Source: Burkholderia cepacia GG4 (GTDB lineage: Bacteria; Pseudomonadota; Gammaproteobacteria; Burkholderiales; Burkholderiaceae). From it: 64,000 nucleotides of DNA. The position numbers and the translations under genes are program-made. Of this stretch, positions 41,219 through 49,982 are shown in pieces. Position 1 is the stretch's first letter. Each line of letters starts with the position of its first letter. The DNA lies in assembly GCF_000292915.1 (NCBI RefSeq), contig NC_018513.1, positions 3,100,001 to 3,164,000 on the forward strand, in the 5' to 3' direction. The notes below the pieces were generated by a model. That model was not told the DNA's origin. It worked only from the letters and a program-made list of their open reading frames with translations, and ran no database searches.

Positions 41219-41674
41219 TCAGCGTTTCGCGCCCGCGGCGGCCGGCGCGGCGGCGCCCGCCGGCGGCATGTCGGTGACGAAGCCGATCCGCGCGAGCCCC
41301 GCGGCCTGCGCGGCGCCCATCACCTGTGCGATCACGTCGTAGCGGGTCGCGCGCGATGCGCGCAGCCGCAGCTCGGGCGGCGCCGCGCCCGCGGCGGCGG
41401 CCCGGAAGCGCGCGGGCAGCGCGTCGAGCGCGACCGGTGCGTCGTCCCAGTACAGCTTGCCGGCGTCGTCGATCGACAGCGTGATCGATTGCGGCGTATC
41501 GCGCGCGACGCCGGCCGCGACCTTCGGCAGGTCGAGGCGGATCGCGTGCGTCATCAGCGGCGCGGTAATGATGAAGATCACGAGCAGCACGAGCATCACG
41601 TCGATCAGCGGCGTCATGTTGATCTCCGCCATCGGCGCGGACGTCTTGTGGTGCTCCAGCCCGCCGAATGCCAT
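41219..41674 (-). CDS. biopolymer transport protein ExbD/TolR family
   Basis: 151 aa from the ATG at 41674, preceded by GGGAGGAGCGACC. A single N-terminal membrane helix holds the ion-path aspartate: INMTPLIDVMLVLLVIFIIT, Asp near residue 25. A periplasmic domain follows, ending in an Ala/Pro-rich tail. Partner of the ExbB/TolQ-like gene 22 bases upstream. TonB-type versus Tol-Pal role cannot be settled: no tolA, tolB, pal or tonB is nearby. Confidence 0.88.
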   Translation of the reverse strand: MAFGGLEHHKTSAPMAEINMTPLIDVMLVLLVIFIITAPLMTHAIRLDLPKVAAGVARDTPQSITLSIDDAGKLYWDDAPVALDALPARFRAAAAGAAPPELRLRASRATRYDVIAQVMGAAQAAGLARIGFVTDMPPAGAAAPAAAGAKR

Positions 41675-41696
41675 GGTCGCTCCTCCCGGCCGCGCG

Positions 41697-42365
41697 TCAG
41701 GCGCCCTGCGCGCACACGAACACGTGCAGGTCGCGCGCGAAGCCGTCGAGCTCCTCGGCGAGTTGCCGCACGAGCCGCCCGAGGATGTTGTAGGCAAGCA
41801 CCGCGGGGATCGCGACGACGAGCCCGAACGCGGTCATGATCAGCGCCTCGCCGACCGGCCCCGCGACGTTCTCGATCTGCGCCTGCCCGCTCGCGGCGAT
41901 GCTGCCGAGCGCGTGGTAGATACCCCAGACGGTGCCGAGCAGCCCGACGAACGGTGCGGTGCTGCCGATCGACGCGAGCAGCACCTGGCCGAACTCGAGA
42001 CGCCGCTGCGAACGCAGCATCGCGTGACGCAGCGCGCGCAGCACGCGTTCGCTGCGCTCGACGCGCGCGGCCAGCGCGGCCGGATCGTGTTCGTCGGCCG
42101 CATCACGCGCGGCTTCGGCGAGCGGTACGAACACGCGCTCTCGATCGGCGCCGGCGAGCGCGGCGATGCCCGCGTCGAGCGACGCCGCACGCCAGAACGC
42201 GGCGAGCGCGCGCGGCCCCTGCCGCTTCGCGCGGACCAGCAGCCAGGCTTTCATGACGAGGAAGCACCAGCTGGCGATGGACATCGCCAGCAGCACATAG
42301 GCGACGGCGTGCGTGATCGCATCGCCGCTTTCGAGGTAGTGGACAACACCGGTGGGAATGGCCAT
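41697..42365 (-). CDS. MotA/TolQ/ExbB proton-channel family protein
   Basis: 222 aa from the ATG at 42365 (MAIPTGVVHYLESGDAIT). Three membrane helices: about residues 20-42, 107-130 (TAPFVGLLGTVWGIYHAL, the family signature) and 150-175 (MTAFGLVVAIPAVLAYNILG). Forms the proton channel with the ExbD-type protein downstream. It lies 19 bases after dapB, so dapB and these two genes likely share a transcript. Confidence 0.9.
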   Translation of the reverse strand: MAIPTGVVHYLESGDAITHAVAYVLLAMSIASWCFLVMKAWLLVRAKRQGPRALAAFWRAASLDAGIAALAGADRERVFVPLAEAARDAADEHDPAALAARVERSERVLRALRHAMLRSQRRLEFGQVLLASIGSTAPFVGLLGTVWGIYHALGSIAASGQAQIENVAGPVGEALIMTAFGLVVAIPAVLAYNILGRLVRQLAEELDGFARDLHVFVCAQGA

Positions 42366-42384
42366 CGGAGTTTCCCCGTGAGGG

Positions 42385-43182
42385 TCAGCGCAGGCCGAGC
42401 ACGTCCTGCATGTCGAACAGGCCGGCGCCGCGCGCCGACAGGAAGCGGACCGCACGCAGCGCGCCCTGCGCGTACGACACGCGGCTCGACGACTTGTGGG
42501 TGATCTCGATCCGTTCGCCGATCCCGGCGAACAGCACGGTGTGATCGCCGACGATGTCGCCGCCGCGCACGGCCGCGAAGCCGATCGTCGACGGATCGCG
42601 TTCGCCGGTCACGCCCTGGCGGCCGTACACCGCACACTCGTCGAGCGAGCGCCCGAGCGCGCCGGCGACGGCCTCGCCCATCATCAGCGCGGTGCCCGAC
42701 GGCGCGTCGACCTTGTGACGGTGGTGCGCCTCGATGATCTCGATGTCGTAGCCGTGCGAGAAATGCTTCGCCGCGAATTCGAGCAGCTTCAGCGTGACGT
42801 TCACGCCGACGCTCATGTTCGCCGCGAACACGATGCCGATCTTGCCTGCCGCGGCCTGCAGCTCGGCCTTCTGCTCGGCGGTGAAGCCGGTCGTGCCGAT
42901 CACGAGCTTCACGTCGTGGCGCAGCGCGGCCGCGACGTGCGCGATCGTGCCTTCCGGACGCGTGAAGTCGATCAGGTAGTCGGCCTGCGCGAACACCGCG
43001 TCGAGGTCGTCGGTCAGCTTGATCCCGGTTTCCTTGCCGAGGAACGCGCCCGCGTCCTGGCCGAGGAACGGCGAATCGGCGCGGTCGAGCGCGCCGACGA
43101 GCTGCGCGTCGGCATCGTTGAGAACGGCTTCGATCAGCATCCGGCCCATACGGCCCGATGCACCGGCAATCGCAATCTTCAT
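42385..43182 (-). CDS. dapB: 4-hydroxy-tetrahydrodipicolinate reductase
   Basis: 265 aa, lysine/diaminopimelate pathway. N-terminal NAD(P) motif [16 protein letters not shown] (about residues 3-18), GTTGFTAEQ (about 96), and the catalytic [18 protein letters not shown] (about 147-164). It lies between bamE (65 bases upstream) and the ExbB-type gene. Confidence 0.96.
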   Translation of the reverse strand: MKIAIAGASGRMGRMLIEAVLNDADAQLVGALDRADSPFLGQDAGAFLGKETGIKLTDDLDAVFAQADYLIDFTRPEGTIAHVAAALRHDVKLVIGTTGFTAEQKAELQAAAGKIGIVFAANMSVGVNVTLKLLEFAAKHFSHGYDIEIIEAHHRHKVDAPSGTALMMGEAVAGALGRSLDECAVYGRQGVTGERDPSTIGFAAVRGGDIVGDHTVLFAGIGERIEITHKSSSRVSYAQGALRAVRFLSARGAGLFDMQDVLGLR

Positions 43183-43247
43183 GGCTTTCTACACGACAGG
43201 TCTAAAGGCGGGCGGCGCATGCCGCCCTGTTTCCGCACGCCGGCCGC

Positions 43248-44054
43248 TTACTGCGACTGGGCCGGCGCGGTGAGCGGCTGGTTCTGCAGGTTGTCCGAGC
43301 CTTGCGGGCCGACCGGCGGCGCTGCCTCGTTCGACGCGTTCGGCGGCGGCGGACGATGGAACTGGAACTGCGGCTGGATCGCCGGCGCGGCGCCCGGCGG
43401 CTGGCCGCCCGGCACCGGCGCGCCGCTCGAGGCCTGCGCGGACGGCGTGAAGCGGCGTGCGGCCGCGCCCTGACCCGACACCTGGTTGGTCGCGCGGTTC
43501 GCCGCGCGCGCCGCCTGTGCGTTCGCATCCTGTTCGACCGCCGCGGCCGCGCCGGATGCCGGCTCGGGGGACGGGCTCGCGGCGGCGGTGGCCTGCGCGG
43601 CACTCGCGGCAGCGGCTTCGGAAGCCTTCTTCGCCGCGGCTGCAGCCTTCGCCTTCTTGCCGCCGCGATCGCCGTCGATATCGGCCAGCAGATCGAGTTC
43701 GGAAGGCAGGTTGTCGGCGCCCGTCCAGCCCGCGAGGCGATCGCCCGAGAACGTCAGCACGAGGTCGCGCTGCTGGACGACGGACGTCGAGCCGCGCTTG
43801 AAGTAAAAGAGGTAATCCCAGCGGTCCGCATGGAACATGTCCGTCAGCAGCGGCGTGCCGAGCAGCGCGCGGACCTGCTCGCGCGTCATCCCGGCCTGCA
43901 GCTGCGCGGCCTTCTCCTGCGACACGAAGTTGCCCTGCACGACAGTGATCCGATAGGGCGTGATGCTCTGCGCGATACGCTGCGTCACGCTGTCGTACGA
44001 CGAACAACCAGCCAGCGCGGCAACGGCGGCGGCAGCGATGATGGCACTCCGCAT
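43248..44054 (-). CDS. bamE: outer-membrane assembly lipoprotein BamE (OmlA/SmpA) with long C-terminal extension
   Basis: 268 aa from the ATG at 44054, preceded by CAGAGGAGTCGC. A lipoprotein signal (MRSAIIAAAAVAALAGC) ends at Cys17. The BamE core is about residues 30-110 (YRITVVQGNFVSQEKAAQL, GMTREQVRALLGTPLL, DRWDYLFYFKRG). The remaining 150 or so residues are a low-complexity Ala/Gln/Pro-rich tail with a Lys/Ala helix (KKAKAAAAAKKASEAAA). BamE is normally 110-170 aa, so the tail is long. BamE helps the Bam complex fold outer-membrane proteins. Divergent from fur, the conserved arrangement. Confidence 0.9.
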   Translation of the reverse strand: MRSAIIAAAAVAALAGCSSYDSVTQRIAQSITPYRITVVQGNFVSQEKAAQLQAGMTREQVRALLGTPLLTDMFHADRWDYLFYFKRGSTSVVQQRDLVLTFSGDRLAGWTGADNLPSELDLLADIDGDRGGKKAKAAAAAKKASEAAAASAAQATAAASPSPEPASGAAAAVEQDANAQAARAANRATNQVSGQGAAARRFTPSAQASSGAPVPGGQPPGAAPAIQPQFQFHRPPPPNASNEAAPPVGPQGSDNLQNQPLTAPAQSQ

Positions 44055-44196
44055 GCGACTCCTCTGAAAGTGCGAAAGAGATTCTGGGATCATTTCCGTC
44101 ACCGTGCTGGCCCGCGTCGCGGACCGCGCGTGTTTCTGGAACGGCGAAAAGCCGGTAACATTGAAGCCCTGCATTGTACTCTAGGGATGCCTAGCC

Positions 44197-44625
44197 ATGA
44201 CCAATCCGACGGATCTCAAGAATATCGGGCTAAAGGCCACCCTACCGCGCCTCAAGATTCTCGAGATCTTCCAGCAAAGCCCGGTGCGTCACCTGACGGC
44301 CGAAGACGTCTACCGCAACCTGCTCAACGAGCAGCTGGACATCGGGCTCGCCACCGTTTACCGCGTGCTGACGCAATTCGAGCAGGCCGGCCTGCTCACG
44401 CGCAGCAACTTCGAATCCGGCAAGGCCGTGTTCGAACTGAACGAAGGCTCGCACCACGACCACCTCGTCTGCCTCGATTGCGGCCGCGTCGAGGAATTCT
44501 TCGATGCGGAGATCGAAGGCCGCCAGCAGGCGATCGCAAAGGAACGCGGCTTCCGGCTCCAGGAACACTCGCTCGCGATGTACGGTTCCTGCACGACCGA
44601 GAACTGCCCGCACCGCAAGCACTGA
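44197..44625 (+). CDS. fur: ferric uptake regulator Fur
   Basis: 142 aa. N-terminal winged helix ([35 protein letters not shown]) binds DNA. Metal ligands are in [19 protein letters not shown] (about residues 85-103) and in the C-terminal [11 protein letters not shown]. Controls iron uptake and stress genes. Divergent from bamE. An intrinsic terminator follows at 44648. Confidence 0.96.
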   Translation: MTNPTDLKNIGLKATLPRLKILEIFQQSPVRHLTAEDVYRNLLNEQLDIGLATVYRVLTQFEQAGLLTRSNFESGKAVFELNEGSHHDHLVCLDCGRVEEFFDAEIEGRQQAIAKERGFRLQEHSLAMYGSCTTENCPHRKH

Positions 44626-44647
44626 TCCGCACCCATCGCGCATGCGC

Positions 44648-44688
44648 GACGGCCCGGCCGGCATCTCGCCGTCCGGGCCGTCTTGTTT
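44648..44688 (+). terminator. terminator after fur
   Basis: GACGGCCCGG and CCGGGCCGTC form a perfect 10-bp stem with a 15-base loop and a TTGTTTT tail. Confidence 0.8.
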
Positions 44689-44829
44689 TCGGGACAGGGA
44701 CCATGACACGGCCCGCGCGTCACGTGCGGGCCGGTTCGGGAACGTCGTCGATCGTGCGGCCATTGACGCGGCCGCGTGCCGTGCCGCGCCCCGCGGCGGC
44801 CTTCTGCCCGATGCCGGCTGCGCCGCGCG

Positions 44830-45354
44830 TCAGGCCGCGCTCGCGCAGGCCGGCTCGAACTCGAGCGCCCATGCGTGGTCGAGCGGGATCTCGTCGCAGT
44901 TCGGCTGCGGGCCGCCGCGATCGACGATCACGAAGTCGCTGACCGCATCGAGCGCGAGCAGCGGATGGTGCCAGACGCCCTTCGCGTAGTTCACGCCCTG
45001 CCAGCCTTCGGCCAGGAACGCACGCATCGCGTCGGGCCGGAACTCGCCGGCCGGCGCAACGACGATCGCGTAGCGCGACACGGCCGCCAGCGGGATGAAC
45101 GCCTGGCTGCCGTGCGGATGGCGCTCCATCAGCGTGATCGCGACCGGCAGCGCGCGCGGCTGCGCGCGGAACACGCTGACGAGCGGCCGGCCGCCGTCCG
45201 CGCAGACATCGATCGTCGCGAGGTCGTGGAAGCGCTCGGTCGTGCCGCCGTTGATCGGGAAATGCCGCGCGCCTTCGAGCGCGATCACGTCGCCGAACGG
45301 CGCGAACGCTTCGCGGGTCAGGCGCTCGACGCGCAGGAGATGAGGTCCGTTCAT
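44830..45354 (-). CDS. allA: ureidoglycolate lyase AllA
   Basis: 174 aa, ATG at 45354 ([20 protein letters not shown]). AllA motifs are [29 protein letters not shown] (about residues 78-92, with the metal/substrate histidine), and [13 protein letters not shown] (about 126). Splits ureidoglycolate to glyoxylate and urea, directly after allantoicase. It lies 14 bases downstream of the allantoicase gene. The start is preceded by GGAGGGCATCGGC. Confidence 0.92.
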   Translation of the reverse strand: MNGPHLLRVERLTREAFAPFGDVIALEGARHFPINGGTTERFHDLATIDVCADGGRPLVSVFRAQPRALPVAITLMERHPHGSQAFIPLAAVSRYAIVVAPAGEFRPDAMRAFLAEGWQGVNYAKGVWHHPLLALDAVSDFVIVDRGGPQPNCDEIPLDHAWALEFEPACASAA

Positions 45355-45368
45355 GCCGATGCCCTCCT

Positions 45369-46376
45369 TCAAGCCGGCTCGCCCCACAGACGCAGGCGCG
45401 ACACGCCGCCGTCCGGGAAGATGTTCAAGCGCACGTGCGTGACGGGGCCGAGCGCGGCGAGTTGGTCGAACGTATGCACGTGGTCCATTTGCAGCTTCTG
45501 CTCGCCGAGCAGTTCGGCCCAGAACATCGCCTGCGTGACGAGCGAATCGTCGGTGCCGCCCGCGACCCACGCGGCCTGCAGCGAACAGCGGTCGGGGAAA
45601 TTGCCCTTGAAGAACGCCGTATCGACCTCGACGCGCCGGATGATGCCCGGCCGCGCCAGCGCGACGATCGCCCAGTCGTTGCCGGGCTCGCGGCGGCGCC
45701 GCGTTTCCCAGCCGTCGCCCATGTTCGCGCCGCGCCCCGGCATCAGCATCTGCGAGGCCGGGCCGAAGTGCTGGTTGTTCGCGGCCACCAGGTAACCACC
45801 GTTCTCGATCGCCGCCAGATCGACGAGTTCGCCGGCCGGCACGTGGCGCCAGTCGCGCTGCGGCTGGCCATACACGCGCAGCCGCGCGAGCCCGCCGTCC
45901 GGATACAGGTTCACGCGCAGGTGCGTGACCGGCTGCGCATCGTCGACGCTCACGTAGTGATGCGAATTGCCCTGCAGCGTCGTCGCGGGGACGATCGCGC
46001 GCCATTCGGCGTCGTCCGGCGGCGTGTCGCCGTCGACGCTGCACGCCTCGATCGACGCGGCGGGCGGGAAGTTGCCGGTGAAGTGGCTCGTATCGAGGTC
46101 GACGCCGTAAATCACGCCCGGCCGCGCGAGCCGCACCACGCAGAAGTCGTGACCGGTAGTGCGCTTGCGGCGCGTCTCCCAACCGTCCATCCACTTGCCG
46201 TGGTCGTCGTACTTGCCGGGAATGAAGACGGCCGGCTCGGGGTTCAGCATGCGCTCCTTCGGCGCGAAGAATTCGTCGCTGGCGAAGAGTGCCTGCGCGC
46301 CCAGGCGCGGGTCGGCGAGGTTCATGTAGCGCCGCGTGAAGGCCGGCGCGTTCGGATCGAGGATGGGGGCTGCCAT
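45369..46376 (-). CDS. alc: allantoicase
   Basis: 335 aa. Two tandem repeats of the allantoicase beta-sandwich, each with [20 protein letters not shown] and [17 protein letters not shown] motifs (about residues 55-72 and 212-226). Each is followed by [18 protein letters not shown] or [17 protein letters not shown] and a [21 protein letters not shown] block. Hydrolyses allantoate to ureidoglycolate and urea. Operon with allA. Allantoinase and uricase are not in the window. Confidence 0.93.
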   Translation of the reverse strand: MAAPILDPNAPAFTRRYMNLADPRLGAQALFASDEFFAPKERMLNPEPAVFIPGKYDDHGKWMDGWETRRKRTTGHDFCVVRLARPGVIYGVDLDTSHFTGNFPPAASIEACSVDGDTPPDDAEWRAIVPATTLQGNSHHYVSVDDAQPVTHLRVNLYPDGGLARLRVYGQPQRDWRHVPAGELVDLAAIENGGYLVAANNQHFGPASQMLMPGRGANMGDGWETRRRREPGNDWAIVALARPGIIRRVEVDTAFFKGNFPDRCSLQAAWVAGGTDDSLVTQAMFWAELLGEQKLQMDHVHTFDQLAALGPVTHVRLNIFPDGGVSRLRLWGEPA

Positions 46377-46479
46377 GTCGTCTCCATTATCTTGAGAGGG
46401 GCCGGCGCAGCGTCGTGCCGGCCGCAGGAAATTCGCTCGCGCGGCGCAACCGGGGAAGCGGCGCCGCGCGGGGTCGCGC

Positions 46480-47802
46480 TCAGAGCGCGTGGGCCTGGTC
46501 GCCGGCGACCGGCGCGGCGCTGCCCTGCTCGTCGGCCGGCACGTAGCGCAGCTCGCGGTTCAGCACGCGCTTCGCACGGGCCCGGTCGATGTCGTGCTCC
46601 CACACCGCGACGACCACCGTCGCGACGCAGTTGCCGATCAGGTTGGTCAGCGCGCGGGCGATGCCGACGAACCAGTCGACCGGCAGGATCAGCACGAGGC
46701 CGAGCACCGGAATCGCCGGGATCGCCGACAGCGTCGCCGCGAGGATCACGATCGCCGAACCCGGAATCCCGTGCGCGCCCTTCGACGTGACGAGCGACAC
46801 GAGCAGCACGACGATCAGGTCATGCGTGGACAGCGGCGTGTTGGTGGCCTGCGCGATGAACAGCACGGCGAGCGTCAGGTAGATCGAGAAGCCGTCGAGG
46901 TTGAACGAATAGCCGGTCGGGATCACGAGACCGACCGTCGAATCCTTGATGCCCATGTATTCGAGCTTGCTCATCACCTGCGGCAGCACCGCGTCCGACG
47001 ATGCCGTGCCGAGCACGATCGACAGTTCCTCGCGCAGGTAGCGGATCAGCTTGAACACCGAGAAGCCCGCGAGACGCATCACCGTGCCGAGCACGACCGT
47101 GACGAACACGAAGCAGCTCAGATAGAACACCGCGACGAGATAGCCGAGCTGCTTGAGCGATGCGACGCCGTACTTGCCGGTCGTGAACGCGATCGCGCCG
47201 AGCACGCCGAGCGGCGCAAGCTTGATGATGAAGCCGATGATGCGGAAGAACACGTGCGACAGCTCCTCGATCAGGCTGTTCACGCGCTGCGCCTTGTCGC
47301 CGAGCAGCGACAGCGCGGAGCCGAACAGCACCGCGAACACGAGGATCTGCAGGATGTCGCCCTTCGCGAACGCGTCGATCGCGGTCTCGGGGATGATCTT
47401 CATCAGGTAGCCGGCCGTGTCCTTCAGGCTTTCGGCGTTCTTCGCGTACGACGCGAGCGATGCCGCGTCGAGCGAGTGCAGGTCGATGTTCATCCCGACG
47501 CCCGGGCGCGTGAGCCACGCGAGGACGAGCCCGATGCCGAGCGCGATCGTCGTCATCACCTCGAAATAGACGACCGCCTTCAGGCCGACCCGACCGACCT
47601 TCTTCAGGTCGCCCGCATTGGCCATCCCGCTGACCACGACGCAGAACACGATCGGGCCGATGACCATCTTGATGAGCTTCAGGAAACCGTCGCCGAGCGG
47701 ACGCAGCGATTCGGCGAAATGCGGGAAGAACGCGCCGAGCGCGACCCCCAGGATTAATGCGACGACTACCCGGCCAAACAGCGAATTGAGGAATTTCGAC
47801 AC
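46480..47802 (-). CDS. dctA: C4-dicarboxylate:cation symporter DctA
   Basis: 440 aa. I choose a GTG at 47802 because GGGAG lies 6 bases before it; the TTG at 47820 would put that site inside the gene. The protein is the DAACS family: [34 protein letters not shown] (the serine-rich substrate loop, about residue 268), [14 protein letters not shown] and the [16 protein letters not shown] hairpin. Imports succinate, fumarate, malate and aspartate. Controlled by a promoter/operator at 47844-47900 beside a GntR-family gene. Confidence 0.92.
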   Translation of the reverse strand: MSKFLNSLFGRVVVALILGVALGAFFPHFAESLRPLGDGFLKLIKMVIGPIVFCVVVSGMANAGDLKKVGRVGLKAVVYFEVMTTIALGIGLVLAWLTRPGVGMNIDLHSLDAASLASYAKNAESLKDTAGYLMKIIPETAIDAFAKGDILQILVFAVLFGSALSLLGDKAQRVNSLIEELSHVFFRIIGFIIKLAPLGVLGAIAFTTGKYGVASLKQLGYLVAVFYLSCFVFVTVVLGTVMRLAGFSVFKLIRYLREELSIVLGTASSDAVLPQVMSKLEYMGIKDSTVGLVIPTGYSFNLDGFSIYLTLAVLFIAQATNTPLSTHDLIVVLLVSLVTSKGAHGIPGSAIVILAATLSAIPAIPVLGLVLILPVDWFVGIARALTNLIGNCVATVVVAVWEHDIDRARAKRVLNRELRYVPADEQGSAAPVAGDQAHAL

Positions 47803-47843
47803 GGCGCTCTCCCGATCCAACGGTTGCAGTTTCGTCTGTTCAT

Positions 47844-47858
47844 ACTGGTAAGACCAGT
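47844..47858. promoter_or_regulatory. GntR-family operator candidate in the dctA leader
   Basis: ACTGGT-AAG-ACCAGT, a perfect 6-bp inverted repeat with the TGGT-N3-ACCA pattern of FadR/PdhR-type regulators. It lies at about +7 to +21 of the predicted dctA transcript, where a bound repressor would block elongation or clearance. Confidence 0.7.
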
Positions 47859-47871
47859 GATGTTATGGTGG

Positions 47872-47900
47872 ATAGTAGGAAGCCGATATAGTGGCGTCAA
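47872..47900 (-). promoter_or_regulatory. dctA promoter
   Basis: Minus strand: TTGACG (47900-47895), exactly 17 bases, TACTAT (47877-47872); start point near 47865. Confidence 0.65.
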
Positions 47901-48044
47901 GGACGAATCAAATAGGGATTTCCCACCCCTTCGCCCGCGCTTTCGACGCACCAAACAGGGGCGGATCGTGGCTTTCCCGTAGGTCGGTGATGCACCGTGC
48001 GCGTGCGGATTACAATGCTGGTCAGACCGGCCATCGCTCACATC

Positions 48045-48737
48045 ATGAAAAACGTTCCGCACACCGTGACCGACGCCGCCATCGCGACGATCCGCGACCG
48101 GATCGAGGCAGGCGTGTATCCGGTCGGCAGCCTGCTGCCGGCCCAGCGCCAGCTCTCCGAGGAGCTGGAGATCAGCCGCGCGTCGCTGCGCGAGGCGCTG
48201 TCCACGCTCGAGGCGCTCGGGATGCTGCGCATCCGCGCCGGCAAGGGCGTGTATGTCGAAAGCGCGCAGGCGACGGCCGCCCATCCATGGCGGTTCGCCG
48301 AGCAGTCATCGCCGCCCGACACGTACCAGATGCGCTACGCGCTCGAAGGGTTCGCCGCGCGGATGGCCGCGCACGTCGTCAGCGACGACGACATCGCGTG
48401 GTTCGAGGACAACCTCGCCGACCTGCACGTCGCGCTGACCGAAAACGCGCTCGACGAAGCGTCGCGGCTCGACTTCGACTTCCACATGCGGATCATCCAT
48501 CTCGCCGGAAACGCGGCGATCGAATCGGTGCTGCGCAGCAGCGCGGACATCATGAAGGAAAGCCAGCGCATGCCGTTCTACCGGCGCGAGCTGCTGCTGT
48601 CGACGTGGCACGAGCACCGCGCGATCGTCGACGCGCTGATCGCGCGCGATGCGCTCGCCGCGGGTACCGCGATCGAGACGCACATCGCGAACGCCGCGCA
48701 GCGCGCGGGCATCTTCTTCCCGACGCCGGGCGCCTGA
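48045..48737 (+). CDS. GntR-family regulator, FadR/FCD subgroup
   Basis: 230 aa from the ATG at 48045 (MKNVPHTVTDAAIATIR); in-frame alternatives lie 30-48 bases upstream. The winged helix (LLPAQRQLSEELEISRASLR, about residues 27-46) is followed by a C-terminal FCD ligand domain with the metal-type residues in DFHMRIIHLAGN (about 145) and HEHRAIVDALIAR (about 189). Divergent from dctA; the palindrome in the dctA leader is of its class. The ligand may be a dicarboxylate or related acid. Confidence 0.87.
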   Translation: MKNVPHTVTDAAIATIRDRIEAGVYPVGSLLPAQRQLSEELEISRASLREALSTLEALGMLRIRAGKGVYVESAQATAAHPWRFAEQSSPPDTYQMRYALEGFAARMAAHVVSDDDIAWFEDNLADLHVALTENALDEASRLDFDFHMRIIHLAGNAAIESVLRSSADIMKESQRMPFYRRELLLSTWHEHRAIVDALIARDALAAGTAIETHIANAAQRAGIFFPTPGA

Positions 48738-48779
48738 CGGCCGCCGGCCAACGCTCGCGGCCGCTCGTCGGCCGTACCG

Positions 48780-49670
48780 TCACCCTCCCGAAGGATCGCG
48801 ATACGCGAGCGCGCGCTCGATGAACGCGCGCACCGCGACGCTGCGGTACGCGCCCTTGCGCGTGAGCAGCGCGGCCGTGCGCGTCGGCAGCGGCGGATCG
48901 AGCTCCAGCGCACACAAATCGCCGCTCTCGCGCGCGACCGCGTCGGGCAGCACCGTCGCGAGCCGCCCGCAGCGCACGAGTTCCAGCACCGCGCTGACCG
49001 TGTTCGTCTCGATCGCGATCTTCGGCTGCGCACCCTGCTCGATGAAATACCGGTCGATGCTCTCGCGCGTCGCGAACGCGCGGCTCAGCAGCACCAGCGG
49101 TTCGCCGGCCAGTTCGGCCGGGCTCAGCGCACGGCGGCGGCGGGCCAGGCGGTGCGTGCGGCCCGTCACGAGCGCGAGCGGTTCTTCCCACAGCGGCAGC
49201 GCGTCGATGTCCGGCGCGCGCGGCGGCACGAACGCGAAACCGGCGTCGAGCCGGTCGTCGGCGAGCAACGCCTCGATGCGTTCCTGCGGCATCGCGTCGA
49301 TCGTCAGCGCGACGTTCGGAAAATCCGCATGGAACGCGTCGATCAGCGAGCCGCTCAGGTAGGCCGCGAAGGTCGGCATCATCGCGAGCCGCAGCGAACC
49401 GCTGCCGAGATCGGCGACGTCGTGCAGCGCGCGCTGCCCGGTGTCGAGCTCGTGCAGCGCCGCGCGCGCGTGGCGCGCATAGACTTCGCCGAATTCGGTG
49501 AGCCGCACCGTGCGCCCCGAACGGTCGAACAACTGCACGCCCAGCGTTTCCTCGAGCTGACGAATCTGCTGCGACAGCGTCGGCTGCGACACGTGCAGCG
49601 CGTCGGCCGCCCGCGTGAAGCTGCGCTGCTCGGCGACGGCCAGGAAATAACGGATGTGGCGGAGAAGCAT
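48780..49670 (-). CDS. LysR-family transcriptional regulator (CynR/CbbR-like layout)
   Basis: 296 aa, ATG at 49670 (MLLRHIRYFLAVAEQRSF). Typical HTH DALHVSQPTLSQQIRQLEE (about residues 27-45) and a ligand domain from about residue 90 (GSLRLAMMPTFAAYLSG). Divergent from an MFS transporter at 49983, with a perfect palindrome (49683-49697) next to its start. It probably regulates the transporter. Confidence 0.88.
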   Translation of the reverse strand: MLLRHIRYFLAVAEQRSFTRAADALHVSQPTLSQQIRQLEETLGVQLFDRSGRTVRLTEFGEVYARHARAALHELDTGQRALHDVADLGSGSLRLAMMPTFAAYLSGSLIDAFHADFPNVALTIDAMPQERIEALLADDRLDAGFAFVPPRAPDIDALPLWEEPLALVTGRTHRLARRRRALSPAELAGEPLVLLSRAFATRESIDRYFIEQGAQPKIAIETNTVSAVLELVRCGRLATVLPDAVARESGDLCALELDPPLPTRTAALLTRKGAYRSVAVRAFIERALAYRDPSGG

Positions 49671-49682
49671 CGCGGCCCGGGT

Positions 49683-49697
49683 ATTGGTAGCACCAAT
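49683..49697. promoter_or_regulatory. palindrome ATTGGT-AGC-ACCAAT between LysR and MFS genes
   Basis: A perfect 6-bp inverted repeat with a 3-base spacer, 12 bases upstream of the LysR start codon. It fits a T-N11-A LysR box but also the TGGT-N3-ACCA GntR pattern seen upstream of dctA. The remaining bases to 49982 hold a weak plus-strand promoter (TTGGAC 49719-49724, CATCAT 49743-49748) and no other gene. Confidence 0.6.
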
Positions 49698-49982
49698 GGA
49701 TACCATAAGGATCCAGTCTTGGACGCTATGGTTCGATTCCCGCATCATACGCACTTCCGCTCCCGCGCACGGCGCCTGGCCGCCGCACCGAAGCGGCACG
49801 CCCGGGCCGCCTTCCCCTCGCCCGCCGCACGACGATCCGCCGCCGCATCATCCAGGCGCCGGCCACGCTCCGCCCGGCGCGCACCGGTTCATCGCCGATC
49901 CGTTGACGCCGGCCCCGATTTCCGCAACCCGGCGCAGCCAACGGCTCATGCCGCCGGCCGGCGCCGCTGTTCATTCGCCACC

